A DNA stretch of 64,000 nucleotides from the NCBI GenBank assembly GCA_963781265.1, contig CAWAFH010000003.1, positions 186,001 through 250,000 of the forward strand, written 5' to 3'. Below the pieces are notes generated by a model. That model worked only from the letters and a program-made list of their open reading frames with translations, was not told the origin of the DNA and made no database searches. Shown here one piece after another: positions 48,420 to 57,249 of this stretch; positions within the stretch are counted from its first letter, which is position 1, and every line of letters begins with the position of its first letter. Origin of the DNA: WHSW01 sp963781265 (GTDB lineage: Bacteria; Actinomycetota; Thermoleophilia; Solirubrobacterales; 70-9). The translations under genes were made by a program, and so were the position numbers.

Positions 48420-49288
48420 GCGCGGGCCAGGGCGCTGCGGGCTGCCGCGAGCGCGAGCTTCAAGCCGATGCCGACGTACACGGCGCCGTTCACCAGCGGG
48501 CTCCTCGACCCGGCGTAATGGTCTCGATAGAACCTGAACATCCCATAGTGGAAGGCGCAGTTGAGGCGCAGGGAGCGGTGCGCACCACTGGTTCCCGCCT
48601 TGATGTGGACCACCACCACGGAAGGCTCGAACAAGGTCGTCCAGCCGGCGGCGGCGAACCGGTAGCAGAGGTCGAGGTCCTCCATGTACATCCAGTAGCG
48701 GGTGTCGAAGCCGCCGACCTGATCGAGCGCCGCACGGCGGATCAGCATGAACGCCCCGTTGATCGCGTCGACGGGACCCGCTGAGTCGGCCGGCGCCCGG
48801 TAGGCCGCGAGCGCTCCGGTCGCGCTCTCGCGCCGGCCCACCCCCGTGAAGTGGCCGAGGGCGCTGAGCGGGGTCGGGAACGAGCGGCTGGAGGCGTGGT
48901 CCAGGGTGCCGTCGCCCTGCTCGAGGCGCGGCCCGATCATTCCGGCCTCGGGGTGTGCCTCGATCACCGCGAGCAGCGCGTCGAGGGCCCCGGGGGTCAC
49001 CTCCGTGTCCGGGTTGAGGACGAGCGCGTACGGGGCTTGACCGCGCGCCAGCGCCGGGTTGTTGGCGCGCGCAAAGCCGGCGTTCTCCGGGTTGAGTGTG
49101 AGGATCGCTTCCGGGAACTCGCGCGCGACCATCTCCGCGGTCCCGTCCCCCGAGGCGTTGTCGACCACCTCGACCCGCAGCCGCCCCGCCGGCGGGTTCG
49201 CGTACAGGCTCGCGAGGCACTGCCGCAGCAGCTCCTCGCAGCGGTAGGCGACGATGACGACGTCGAGGTCGGGCGCGGCGGCGCTCAT
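48404..49288 (-). CDS. glycosyltransferase family 2 (rhamnosyltransferase-like)
   Basis: A 294-aa GT2: LDVVIVAYRCEELLRQCLASLY, VEVVDNASGDGTAEMVAREFPEAILTLNPENAGFARANN, LNPDTEVTPGALDAL (DTE) and WMYMEDLDLCYRFAAAGW. The pattern is that of WbbL-type rhamnosyltransferases, but the sugar is not proven. ATG 49288 lies 6 nt after a TAAGCT -10 whose TAA is the stop of the upstream epimerase. Confidence 0.9.
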   Translation of the reverse strand: MSAAAPDLDVVIVAYRCEELLRQCLASLYANPPAGRLRVEVVDNASGDGTAEMVAREFPEAILTLNPENAGFARANNPALARGQAPYALVLNPDTEVTPGALDALLAVIEAHPEAGMIGPRLEQGDGTLDHASSRSFPTPLSALGHFTGVGRRESATGALAAYRAPADSAGPVDAINGAFMLIRRAALDQVGGFDTRYWMYMEDLDLCYRFAAAGWTTLFEPSVVVVHIKAGTSGAHRSLRLNCAFHYGMFRFYRDHYAGSRSPLVNGAVYVGIGLKLALAAARSALARAHPPS

Positions 49289-49294
49289 CGCCGC

Positions 49295-49300
49295 AGCTTA
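49295..49300 (-). promoter_or_regulatory. -10 TAAGCT built on the epimerase stop codon
   Basis: On the reverse strand the TAA stop of the epimerase (49298-49300) is the first half of TAAGCT, which ends 6 nt before the GT2 ATG at 49288. Confidence 0.5.
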
Positions 49301-50240
49301 GGCCGGGTCGGCGATCGTCCCGAGGATCGGCGCGAGACCCTCGACCAGGGTCACGCTCGGGCGCCAACCGAGCTCCTCACCCGCGCGCGCGGGGTCGATC
49401 ACGGTGCGCTTGATCTCGCCGATCCGCGCCGGAGCGAACTCGGGCTCGAAGGCCTTCCCGCAGGCCTCGCCGACCTGGCGGCCGAGCTCGAGCACGCTCG
49501 TCTCGATCCCGGTGCCGATGTTGTACGGGCCGCCGCCGGTCGCGGTCCGAGGCGGCGGCGAAGGCTGCGGCGACGTCGCCGACGTAGACGTAGTCGCGGG
49601 TCTGCTCGCCGTCGCCGTACACGGTCGGCGTATCGCCCGCGGTGAGCGCGCCGCAGAAGATCGCGACGACGCCGGCCTCGAGCCGCGGGTCCTGGCGCGG
49701 CCCGAAGACGTTGCCGAGCCGCAGGACGGCGGTGTCGAGCCCGTACAGGCGCCGGTAGAGCCCGAGGTACCCCTCGGCGGCCAGCTTCGACTGCCCGTAG
49801 GGCGCGTCGGGCCGGCACTCCGCGTCCTCGGTGAACGGGAGCGGGCGCCCCTCGCCCTCGCCGTAGATCGCGCCGCCGGTCGAGGCGAAGATGAATCGCC
49901 GGGATCCGGCGAGCCGCGCCGCCTCCAGCAGCCTCAGGGTGCCGCCGACGTTGACGCCGAGGTCGTAGACCGGGTCGGTGACCGAGCGGCGGACGTCGAT
50001 CTGCGCGGCGAGGTGGCAGACGACCTCGGGCGCGGCGCGGGCGAAAGCGCCGGCGACGGCCTCGTCGTCGGTGACGCCCCCCTCGATCAGGGTTGCGCCG
50101 GCGGCGAGCGCCCCGGCCAGGTTCTCGCGCTTGCCCGTCGAGAGGTCGTCGAGAACCACCACGTCGTCGCCGCGCGCAACCAGCGCGTCGACCACGTGCG
50201 AGCCGATGAAGCCCGCCCCCCCGGTCACCAAAGCCCGCAT
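49298..50240 (-). pseudogene. NAD-dependent sugar-nucleotide epimerase (GalE-like) with a frameshift
   Basis: The N-terminal frame from ATG 50240 has MRALVTGGAGFIGSHVVDALV, LDDLSTGKRENL, the catalytic YGQSK and LRLGNVFGPRQDP, ending in good homology at VGDVAAAFAAAS. The rest (GPYNIGTGIETSVLELGRQVGEACGK to the TAA) lies in another frame. The switch is near 49545-49556, at GACCGCGACCGG. The total of 943 nt fits loss of two bases; restoring a GC to give CGCGCG would read SDRATGGGPYNIGTG. This is either a young pseudogene or an assembly error. Intact, it would make UDP-galactose-type donors for the GT cluster. TATGCT is 8 nt upstream of its ATG. Confidence 0.85.
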
Positions 50241-50288
50241 CGGGGTGCAGCATAGTGGCCGATCGGGCGCCCGCCCTAGTATCGGAGC

Positions 50289-51944
50289 GTGGCCATCAGC
50301 CCCGTCACCGATCCGCTCAGCGAGCTGCGCGCCGCCGTGCTCGGCGCCGCCGCGGCGATCGGCGGCGATCCGGGCCCGAAGCTGAGCCTCGAGCGGCCGC
50401 CGAAGGCGGAGCTCGGGGATTACTCGACCAATGCGGCCCTGCTGCTCGCGCCGACCGCGGGCGCCCCGCCGCGCGAGGTGGCCGAGCGGCTGCGGGTCGA
50501 GCTCGAGCGCCGCCTCGCGGGCAGCGTCGAGCGGATCGAGGTCGCCGGCCCGGGCTTTCTGAACCTGTTCTTCGCCGACCCGTGGTACCGCGCCGCCGCG
50601 GCCGGGTTGCTGGCTGCCGGCGAGCGCCTCGGCGCCAGCGTGGCCGAGCAGCCCGAGCGCATCATGGTCGAGTTCGTGAGCGCGAACCCGACCGGCCCGG
50701 TGACGGCGGCCAGTGGCCGCGGGGCCGCCTACGGCGATGCGCTGGCGCGCCTGTTCGAGCGCACCGGCCAGACGGTCGAGCGCGAGTACTACGTCAACGA
50801 CGCCGGCACCCAGGTGCGCCTGTTCGCCGCCTCGGTGGCGGCCCGGATGCGCGGCACCGAGCTGCCCGAGGACGGCTACGCCGGCGACTACGTCGCCGAG
50901 CTCGCGGCCGAGCTCGAGTCGGGCTCGGACCCCGCCGACCTGGAGGCGCTCGAGGTCGCGGCGACCGACGCGATGCGCAACCGGATCGAGGCGACGCTGG
51001 AGCGGTTCGGCGTCCACTACGACACCTGGTCGTCGGAGCGCTCCCTCCGGGACTCGGGCGCGGTCGAGCGGGCGATCGAGCAGCTGCGCGAACGCGGCCA
51101 CGTCTACGACAGCGACGGCGCGGTCTGGCTGCGGACGACCGAGTTCGGCGACGACAAGGACCGGGTCCTGATCCGCGCCGACGGCGAGCCCACCTACTTC
51201 GCCCCGGACATCGCCTACCACCTCGACAAGCTCGAGCGCGGCCACGACCGGCTGATCAACGTGCTCGGCGCCGACCACCACGGCTACGTGCCGCGGATGC
51301 GCGCGGCGCTCGGGGCGCTCGGGTTCGAGCCGGACCGCTTCGAGGCGCAGATCATGCAGCTGGTCAACATCGTCGAGGGCGGCGAGCGCAAGCGGATGGG
51401 CAAGCGCAGCGGCGAGTTCGTCACGCTCGACGAGCTGATCGACGACATCGGCGTCGACGCGACGCGCTTCTTCATGCTGCAGCGCTCCAGCGACACGCCG
51501 ATCGATATCGACCTCGAGCTCGCCCGCTCGACCTCGCAGGAGAACCCGGTCTACTACGTCCAATACGCGCACGCCCGGGTCGCGAGCATCCTGCGCAAGG
51601 CCGCCGACGAGGGGGTCGCCCGCTCCGAGGAGGAGATCGCCGCCAACGCCGCGGCGACGGGCGCCGAGGCGGCCGCCGAGCCCGCCGAGCGCGCGCTCGT
51701 GCGCCGCCTGCTCGAGCTCGGGGGCGAGGTGTCCGAGGCCGCGAAGCGGCGCGCGCCGCATCGGCTGTGCGCCTACGCGATGGCGACCGCGGCCGACTTT
51801 CACGCCTTCTATCGGGACTGCCGGGTGGTCGGCGCGCCCGAGCCCGGCGCCGAGGCTGCGCGGCTCGGGCTCTGCGTGGCGACCAAGCGCACGATCGCGA
51901 CGACGCTCGGGCTGCTCGGGGTGAGCGCGCCCGAGCGGATGTAG
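50289..51944 (+). CDS. argS: arginyl-tRNA synthetase with altered HIGH motif
   Basis: The 551-aa enzyme has the Add1-like N-terminal domain, the core SANPTGPVTAASGRGAAYGD (residues 131-150), the YYVNDAGTQVRLFAAS block, VLGADHHGYVPRMRAAL, KRMGKRSGEFVTLDEL in the KMSKS position and a C-terminal DALR anticodon domain. Where most ArgRS read GPLHVGHGR, this one reads GPVTAASGR, so the HIGH histidines are absent. GTG 50289 is leaderless (TAGTAT, 6 nt). It sits inside a glycosyltransferase cluster as the only housekeeping gene. Confidence 0.95.
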   Translation: MAISPVTDPLSELRAAVLGAAAAIGGDPGPKLSLERPPKAELGDYSTNAALLLAPTAGAPPREVAERLRVELERRLAGSVERIEVAGPGFLNLFFADPWYRAAAAGLLAAGERLGASVAEQPERIMVEFVSANPTGPVTAASGRGAAYGDALARLFERTGQTVEREYYVNDAGTQVRLFAASVAARMRGTELPEDGYAGDYVAELAAELESGSDPADLEALEVAATDAMRNRIEATLERFGVHYDTWSSERSLRDSGAVERAIEQLRERGHVYDSDGAVWLRTTEFGDDKDRVLIRADGEPTYFAPDIAYHLDKLERGHDRLINVLGADHHGYVPRMRAALGALGFEPDRFEAQIMQLVNIVEGGERKRMGKRSGEFVTLDELIDDIGVDATRFFMLQRSSDTPIDIDLELARSTSQENPVYYVQYAHARVASILRKAADEGVARSEEEIAANAAATGAEAAAEPAERALVRRLLELGGEVSEAAKRRAPHRLCAYAMATAADFHAFYRDCRVVGAPEPGAEAARLGLCVATKRTIATTLGLLGVSAPERM

Positions 51945-51989
51945 CTCAGCCGCGCAGGCCGCCGGAGGCTCGGCGCGCCCTCGGCTCGC

Positions 51990-52940
51990 TCAGAGCATCG
52001 GCGTGCGGTTGCGGACGGCGGCCCGGGCGACGGCCCCGACCTCGATCAGGTCGTGGGCGACGAAGTACGGAGCGAGCGCCGGGCCGCCGCCCTCGACCTT
52101 CCCGCGAGCCCAGACGTCGCGCAGGTACGGGTAGGCCAGCCAGGCGCGCAGGACGTGCCAGCGGGTCGGCAGGAGCAGGGCGACCACGGCCTTGAACAGC
52201 ATCCAGTGGATCTCCTTCCAGAAGATCCGGTAGCGGAACGTCTCGCGACGCAGCTCCGGATGACGGGCGTAGGCCGCCATCGGGGTCGTCCAGCGGGCCG
52301 CGACGCGGAGCTTGCCGAGAACCCCGACGTCGTCGACCGCGTGGTGCACGAGCGCCCCGGGGGCGAAGACCGGCCGCGCCCCGGCCTCGATCGCGCGCCA
52401 GCCGAGATCGCAGTCCTCGCCCCCGGGGTCGAGCCCGAAGGTGACCGTGTCGAACCCGTCGATCCGCTCGAGCAGCTCGCGCGGGTAGGCGATGTTGCAG
52501 GTCTGGAAGGCGGGATCGAGGTCGCGTACCCAGATCGAGCGTGAGAAGGGTCCGAGGTCGTCGATCTCGGCAGGGTCGGGGAGGGTGCGGCCCTGGACGA
52601 AGCGCCCGGGGTTCGCGACCGCGGCGCGCTCGAGCTCGGCGAGCCAGTCGCGGGTTGGCGCGCAGTCGTCGTCGGTGAACGCGATCAGGTCCAGGCCGCT
52701 GGCGCGCCAGCCCTGGTCGCGGGCGGCCGCCGGGCCGCCGGCGCGCTCGCGCCGGATCACCCGCAGCGGCAGCTCGCCGAGCTCGCGCTCGCGCTCGAGC
52801 ACCCGGGCGGTCTCGGGCCCGGAGCCGTCGTCGACGACGATCACCTCGTCGGCGGCGTGCCGCTGCTCGCGCAGCGCCCCGAGCAGCGCGGCGAGCCGGT
52901 GCGGGCGATCGTGGGTGGCAACAACGACGGCGATCGTCAT
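51990..52940 (-). CDS. glycosyltransferase family 2
   Basis: A 316-aa GT2: MTIAVVVATHDRPHRLAALLGALREQ, VIVVDDGSGPET, AFTDDDCAPTRDWLAEL, FQTCNIAYPRELLERIDGFD, GGEDCDLGWRAIEAGA, and a hydrophobic C-terminal helix near residues 235-260. It shares TCNIAYPRELLER and the C-terminal VRNRTPML/VRNRVAVL ending with the divergent GT2 next to it, from which it is separated by 34 nt, so the two look like an inverted duplication. Sugar unknown. Confidence 0.9.
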   Translation of the reverse strand: MTIAVVVATHDRPHRLAALLGALREQRHAADEVIVVDDGSGPETARVLERERELGELPLRVIRRERAGGPAAARDQGWRASGLDLIAFTDDDCAPTRDWLAELERAAVANPGRFVQGRTLPDPAEIDDLGPFSRSIWVRDLDPAFQTCNIAYPRELLERIDGFDTVTFGLDPGGEDCDLGWRAIEAGARPVFAPGALVHHAVDDVGVLGKLRVAARWTTPMAAYARHPELRRETFRYRIFWKEIHWMLFKAVVALLLPTRWHVLRAWLAYPYLRDVWARGKVEGGGPALAPYFVAHDLIEVGAVARAAVRNRTPML

Positions 52941-52974
52941 CGGCGCAAATGCGTAGCAGTAAATTGGCGGCGCC

Positions 52975-53925
52975 GTGCCCGCCGACGCGCCCGCGATAGC
53001 CGTCGTGATCCCGACCCGCGGGCGCGAGTCGCGGCTCGCCTTCGCGCTCGAGTCGCTCGCCGGCCAGCTCGACCCCGGCGGCTTCGAGGTGATCGTCGTC
53101 CGCGACGGCGACGCCCGCCCGCCGTTCGCCGAGCCGCCGCCCGGGCTCGCGGTGCGGTTCCTGACGCGGCCCGGGGTCGCGGGCCCGGCCGCGAAGCGCA
53201 ACCTCGGCTGGCGCGCGGCGTCGGCGCCGGTGGTCGCGTTCACCGATGACGACTGCCGCGCCGCGCCCGGGTGGCTCGCCGCGCTGCTCGCGGCAGGCGC
53301 CGACGGCGCCTTCGTCCAGGGGCGCACCGAACCCGACCCCGACGAGGCGCACCTGCTGCACCCGCTGGCGCGCACGGTCATCGTCACCGAGCCGACCGGG
53401 TGGTACGAGACCTGCAACATCGCCTACCCGCGCGAGCTGCTCGAGCGCCTCGGCGGATTCGACGAGGCCTTCGGGTTCGGGGGCGAGGACACCGACCTCG
53501 CCTGGCGCGCGATCGAGTCCGGCGCCGAGCCGCGCTTCGCGGACCCGGCCCTCGTCTGGCACGCCGTGATCTCACGCTCGCCGGCTGCGGCGCTCGCCGA
53601 GGCGACCCGCTGGAACGACCTCCCCGCGGTGATCCGCCGCCACCCGCAGCTTCACGACTCGCTCTACCTCCGCCACTTCTGGAGCGACGAGCACTTCGGG
53701 GTCGCGCTGGCGGCGCTCGGCTGGGCGCTGTTCGGCCGCCGCGCGCCGGCGCTCGCGGCGGCGGCGACCGTTCCCTACCTCGGCTCGCGCCTCAACTGGC
53801 GCCGACCGCATCCGCGCCGGCTCGCCCGCGGTCTCGCGACGCTCCCGCTGCTCGCCGCCGCCGACACCGCCGAGCTCGTCGCCCGCCTGCCGGCGGCGGT
53901 GCGCAACCGGGTCGCGGTGCTCTGA
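52975..53925 (+). CDS. glycosyltransferase family 2
   Basis: A 316-aa GT2: AIAVVIPTRGRESRLAFALESLAGQL, VIVVRDGDARPP (DDGS variant), AFTDDDCRAAPGWLAALL, YETCNIAYPRELLERLGGFDEAFGFGGEDTDLAWRA. It is paralogous to the reverse-strand GT2 next door and to the one at 32487. GTG 52975 follows TAAATT by 9 nt. The following GT4 gene starts 2 nt after its stop, so they are co-transcribed. Confidence 0.9.
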   Translation: MPADAPAIAVVIPTRGRESRLAFALESLAGQLDPGGFEVIVVRDGDARPPFAEPPPGLAVRFLTRPGVAGPAAKRNLGWRAASAPVVAFTDDDCRAAPGWLAALLAAGADGAFVQGRTEPDPDEAHLLHPLARTVIVTEPTGWYETCNIAYPRELLERLGGFDEAFGFGGEDTDLAWRAIESGAEPRFADPALVWHAVISRSPAAALAEATRWNDLPAVIRRHPQLHDSLYLRHFWSDEHFGVALAALGWALFGRRAPALAAAATVPYLGSRLNWRRPHPRRLARGLATLPLLAAADTAELVARLPAAVRNRVAVL

Positions 53926-53927
53926 GC

Positions 53928-55023
53928 GTGCGGATCGCCCTCCTGCATCCGACCTACTGGCCCGAGGTGCGGCGGGGCTCCGAGCGCCTGGCCCACGACC
54001 TCGGCGCGACCCTGGCCCGGCGCGGCCACGAGGTGAAGCTGATCACCACGCACCCCGGCCCGGGCGCGCGCTCGCGCGAGGACGGGATCGAGGTCTACCG
54101 CGGCCGCCGGGCGCCCGAGATCCCCGGCTTCACCTGGTACTACGACGAGGGCGCGACCGCCCTGCCCGCGACGCTGCTCGAGCTCGCGCGCACCGAGGCC
54201 GACGTCGTCCACGCGCTCTATCCGACCGACGGCTGGGCCGCGAGCCTGTGCCGGCGCCGTGGCGGGCCGCCGTTCGTGCTCTCGATCCACGGGATTCTGG
54301 ATCGCCCGTACCTCGTACGCCGCCGCCGCCGGCTGCAGATGCTCGGCGACGCCGCCGCGGCCGCGGCGGCGGTCAGCGCGCTCAGCGAGGCGGCGGCGCT
54401 GCCCCTGCGCCGCTATGCGATCGCCGACCCGGTGATCCTCCCGGGCGGCGTGATCGCCGCCCACTACGCGGGCGACGTGCAGCGCCCGCGGGTTCCCACC
54501 ATCCTCTGCCCGGCCTCGCTGGACGACCCGCGCAAGCGCGGCGCCCTGCTCGCCGAGGGGTTCGCACGGCTGCGCGCCGGGCTGCCCGCGGCCCGGCTGC
54601 GGCTCGCCGGCGGCCGGGACCCGCGCCGGCGCGAGCCGGTGTCGGCGGCGTTCGGGGACGGCGTCGAGCGGGTCGAGGTCGAGGGCACCGCGGCGCTGGC
54701 GGCGCGAGTACCGCGCGGCGACGGCGACCGTGTTGCCGAGCGATCACGAAGCGTTCGGGCTCGTTCTGGTCGAGTCGCTCGCCGCCGGGACGCCCGTGGT
54801 CGCGGCCAGGTCTGGCGGCTGCCCCGAGATCGTCACCGACGAGCGGGTCGGGCGCCTGTTCGAGCCCGGCGACCCCCGGGATCTCGCCCGGGCGCTGGCC
54901 GAGGCGATCGACCTCGCCGCCGACCCGGCCTGCGCCGCGGCCTGCCGCGAGCACGCCGCCGCCTGGGACTGGGACGCGGTGGCGGGCCGCTACGAAGCGG
55001 TCTACGCGGCCGCCGCGGGCTGA
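53928..55023 (+). pseudogene. glycosyltransferase family 4 with a frameshift
   Basis: From GTG 53928 the frame reads VRIALLHPTYWPEVRRGSERLAHDLG, then HALYPTDGWAASLC, ILPGGVIAAHY and LRLAGGRDPRRREPV, and loses homology after GTAALAA. The donor-binding end (LPSDHEAFGLVLVESLAAGTPVVAARSGGCPEIV, stop at 55023) is in another frame. The switch is near 54705-54715 at GGCGGCGCGAGTACC. The span of 1096 nt fits a two-base loss; an added GC would read LAAREYRAATATVLPS. It could be an assembly error; otherwise the truncated protein would lack its donor site. Confidence 0.85.
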
Positions 55024-55096
55024 GCGCGCCCCCGGAAGTCGGCGGTCCGGGTCGTCGCGGCGAACGGTGGCCCGCGCCCGGGTAGCGTGTCCCGGC

Positions 55097-56038
55097 TTGG
55101 GCCGGGTCAGCGTGATCATCGCCGCGCGCAACGCCGCCGCGACGCTCGGCGCAACGCTCGACGCGCTCGCGGCCCAGGACCTCGGCGAGCCGTTCGAGGT
55201 GATCGTGGTCGACGACGGCTCCGACGACGCGACCGCCGCGGTCGCTGCGGGCGCGCCGCTCGCGGTCGAGGTGATCGCCACCCGCGGCATCGGCCCGGGC
55301 CCGGCCCGCAACGCGGGGGTCGCGGCGGCCGGCGGCACCGTGCTCGCGTTCACCGATGCCGACTGCGTCCCCGACCCGGGCTGGCTGCGAGCCGGGCTCG
55401 CCTGCCTCGAGCGCGCCGAGTTGGTCCAGGGAGCGGTGCGCGCCGACCCTGCCGCGAGCGCCGGGCCGTTCGACCGCACGCTCTGGGTCACCCGCGAGAC
55501 CGGCCTGTATGAGTGCGCGAGCCTGTTCGTGCGCCGCGACGCGTTCGAGCGAGCGGGCGGGTTCGAGGACTGGCTCGCCGCGCGGCTCGGCAAGCCGCTG
55601 GCCGAGGACGCGTGGCTGGGCTGGCGCCTGCGCCGCGCCGGGGCGCGCTCCGCCTTCTGTGAGCGCGCGCTCGTCCATCACGCGGTCGTCGAGCGCGGAC
55701 CCTTGGGGTTCGTCGCCGAGCGGGCGAGGCTCGTCTACTTCCCGGCGATCGCGGCGCGGATGCCGGAGCTGCGGCGGACGATGACCTTCCGCCCGCGCCT
55801 GCTGTCGGCCCGGTCGGCGGCCTTCGACGCCGCGCTCGCCGGCGCCGCGGTCGCGGGCGCGCGGCGCTCGCGATGGCCGCTGGTCGCGGCGCTGCCCTGG
55901 GCCGGCATGATCGCTCGGGCGGCGCGGCCCTGGGGTCGGCGCGCCCCGGCGGTCGCGGCGACCGAGGCCGCCGCCGACGCGGTCGGGTTCGCCGCCCTGG
56001 TGATCGGCAGCGCTCGGGCGCGCAGCCTGCTGCTCTGA
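55097..56038 (+). CDS. glycosyltransferase family 2
   Basis: A 313-aa GT2: VSVIIAARNAAATLGATLDALAAQ, VIVVDDGSDDATAAV, GIGPGPARNAGVAAAGG, AFTDADCVPDPGWLRAGL, VTRETGLYECASLFVRRDAFERAGGFEDW and EDAWLGWRLRRAGA, then a hydrophobic C-terminal region. TTG 55097, 8 nt after TAGCGT, is the only start upstream of the first strand. Sugar unknown. Confidence 0.87.
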   Translation: MGRVSVIIAARNAAATLGATLDALAAQDLGEPFEVIVVDDGSDDATAAVAAGAPLAVEVIATRGIGPGPARNAGVAAAGGTVLAFTDADCVPDPGWLRAGLACLERAELVQGAVRADPAASAGPFDRTLWVTRETGLYECASLFVRRDAFERAGGFEDWLAARLGKPLAEDAWLGWRLRRAGARSAFCERALVHHAVVERGPLGFVAERARLVYFPAIAARMPELRRTMTFRPRLLSARSAAFDAALAGAAVAGARRSRWPLVAALPWAGMIARAARPWGRRAPAVAATEAAADAVGFAALVIGSARARSLLL

Positions 56039-56070
56039 GCGCGCCGCAGCGGCCCTATGCTGGCCGCGCG

Positions 56071-57249
56071 ATGCGCGTGCTGACGGTGGGAAACATGTAC
56101 CCGCCCCACCACCTCGGCGGCTATGAGCTGATGTGGCGCTCGTCGGTTCGCCGGTGGCGCGACGCCGGCGACGAGGTCCGCGTGCTGACCACCGACCACC
56201 GGCGCCCCGACCCCGATCGGGGGATCGGCGAGGACCCGGATGTCGCCCGCGAGCTGCGGTGGTACTGGCGCGATCACGACTTCCCGCGCTTCAGCGCCCG
56301 GCAGGCGCATCGACTCGAACGCCACAACCTCGCCGTGCTCGACCGCGAGCTGTCCTCCTTCGAGCCCGACGCGATCGCCTGGTGGGCGATGGGCGGGATG
56401 TCGATGTCGCTGCTCGAGCGCGGTCGCCGCGCCGGCCTCCCCGCGGTCGGCGTCGTCGTCGACGAGTGGCTCGTCTACGGGCCCCGGGTCGACGCCTGGC
56501 GCCGCGGGCCGGGCCGCTCGCGGCTGCTCGGCCACCTTGCCGGCGTGCCCTCGGGGTTCGACCTCGGCCCGACCGCGAGCTGGTTGTTCGCGAGCGAGTA
56601 CCTGCGCGAGCGCGCCGCCGCTGCCCGGATCGACATCGGCGTCGCGACCGTCGCCCACCCCGGGATCGAGGCCGGCCGGTTCGAGCCGGCGCCGCCGCGG
56701 GAGTGGAACGGGAGGCTCCTCTGCCTCGGTCGCATCGACCGGCGCAAGGGAGTCGCGACCGTGATCGAGGCGCTCGGCGAGCTCCCCGAATGCTCGCTGC
56801 GCTGCGTGGGCGCCGGCGATCCCGAGCACCTCGCCGAGCTCGAGGGGCTGGCGTCCCGGAGCCGGGTGCAGAGCCGGGTCGGGTTCGACCGCGTCGACCG
56901 GGCCGGGGTCCCGGGGGTGCTCGCCGCGGCCGACGCGCTCTGCTTCTGCGTCGAGTGGCCGGAGCCGTTCGGGATCGCGCCCCTGGAGGCGATGGCGATG
57001 GGGGTCCCGGTGATCGCGACCGCCACCGGCGGCTCGGCCGAGTACCTCGAGCACGAGCGCAACTGCCTGGTGGTCGAGCCCGGCGATCCGCGCGCGGTCG
57101 CCGCTGCGGTGAAGCGGCTCGGCGCCGATCCCGGCCTGCGCGAGCGGCTCCGTGCGGCCGGCTTGGAGACCGCCGCCGCGCATCCGCAGCGGCAGTTCGA
57201 CGACGCGGTCCGGGCGGCCCTCGAGGCGGCCGCCTGGGGGCCGGCGTGA
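56071..57249 (+). CDS. glycosyltransferase family 4
   Basis: A 392-aa GT-B protein: MRVLTVGNMYPPHHLGGYELMWRSSV at the N-terminus, AHPGIEAGRFEPAPP, LLCLGRIDRRKGVATVIEAL and the donor motif CVEWPEPFGIAPLEAMAMGVPVIATATGGSAEYL (E-x7-E). ATG 56071 follows TATGCT by 9 nt. GTGA overlap couples it to the next GT2, so this part of the cluster is one operon. Confidence 0.92.
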   Translation: MRVLTVGNMYPPHHLGGYELMWRSSVRRWRDAGDEVRVLTTDHRRPDPDRGIGEDPDVARELRWYWRDHDFPRFSARQAHRLERHNLAVLDRELSSFEPDAIAWWAMGGMSMSLLERGRRAGLPAVGVVVDEWLVYGPRVDAWRRGPGRSRLLGHLAGVPSGFDLGPTASWLFASEYLRERAAAARIDIGVATVAHPGIEAGRFEPAPPREWNGRLLCLGRIDRRKGVATVIEALGELPECSLRCVGAGDPEHLAELEGLASRSRVQSRVGFDRVDRAGVPGVLAAADALCFCVEWPEPFGIAPLEAMAMGVPVIATATGGSAEYLEHERNCLVVEPGDPRAVAAAVKRLGADPGLRERLRAAGLETAAAHPQRQFDDAVRAALEAAAWGPA

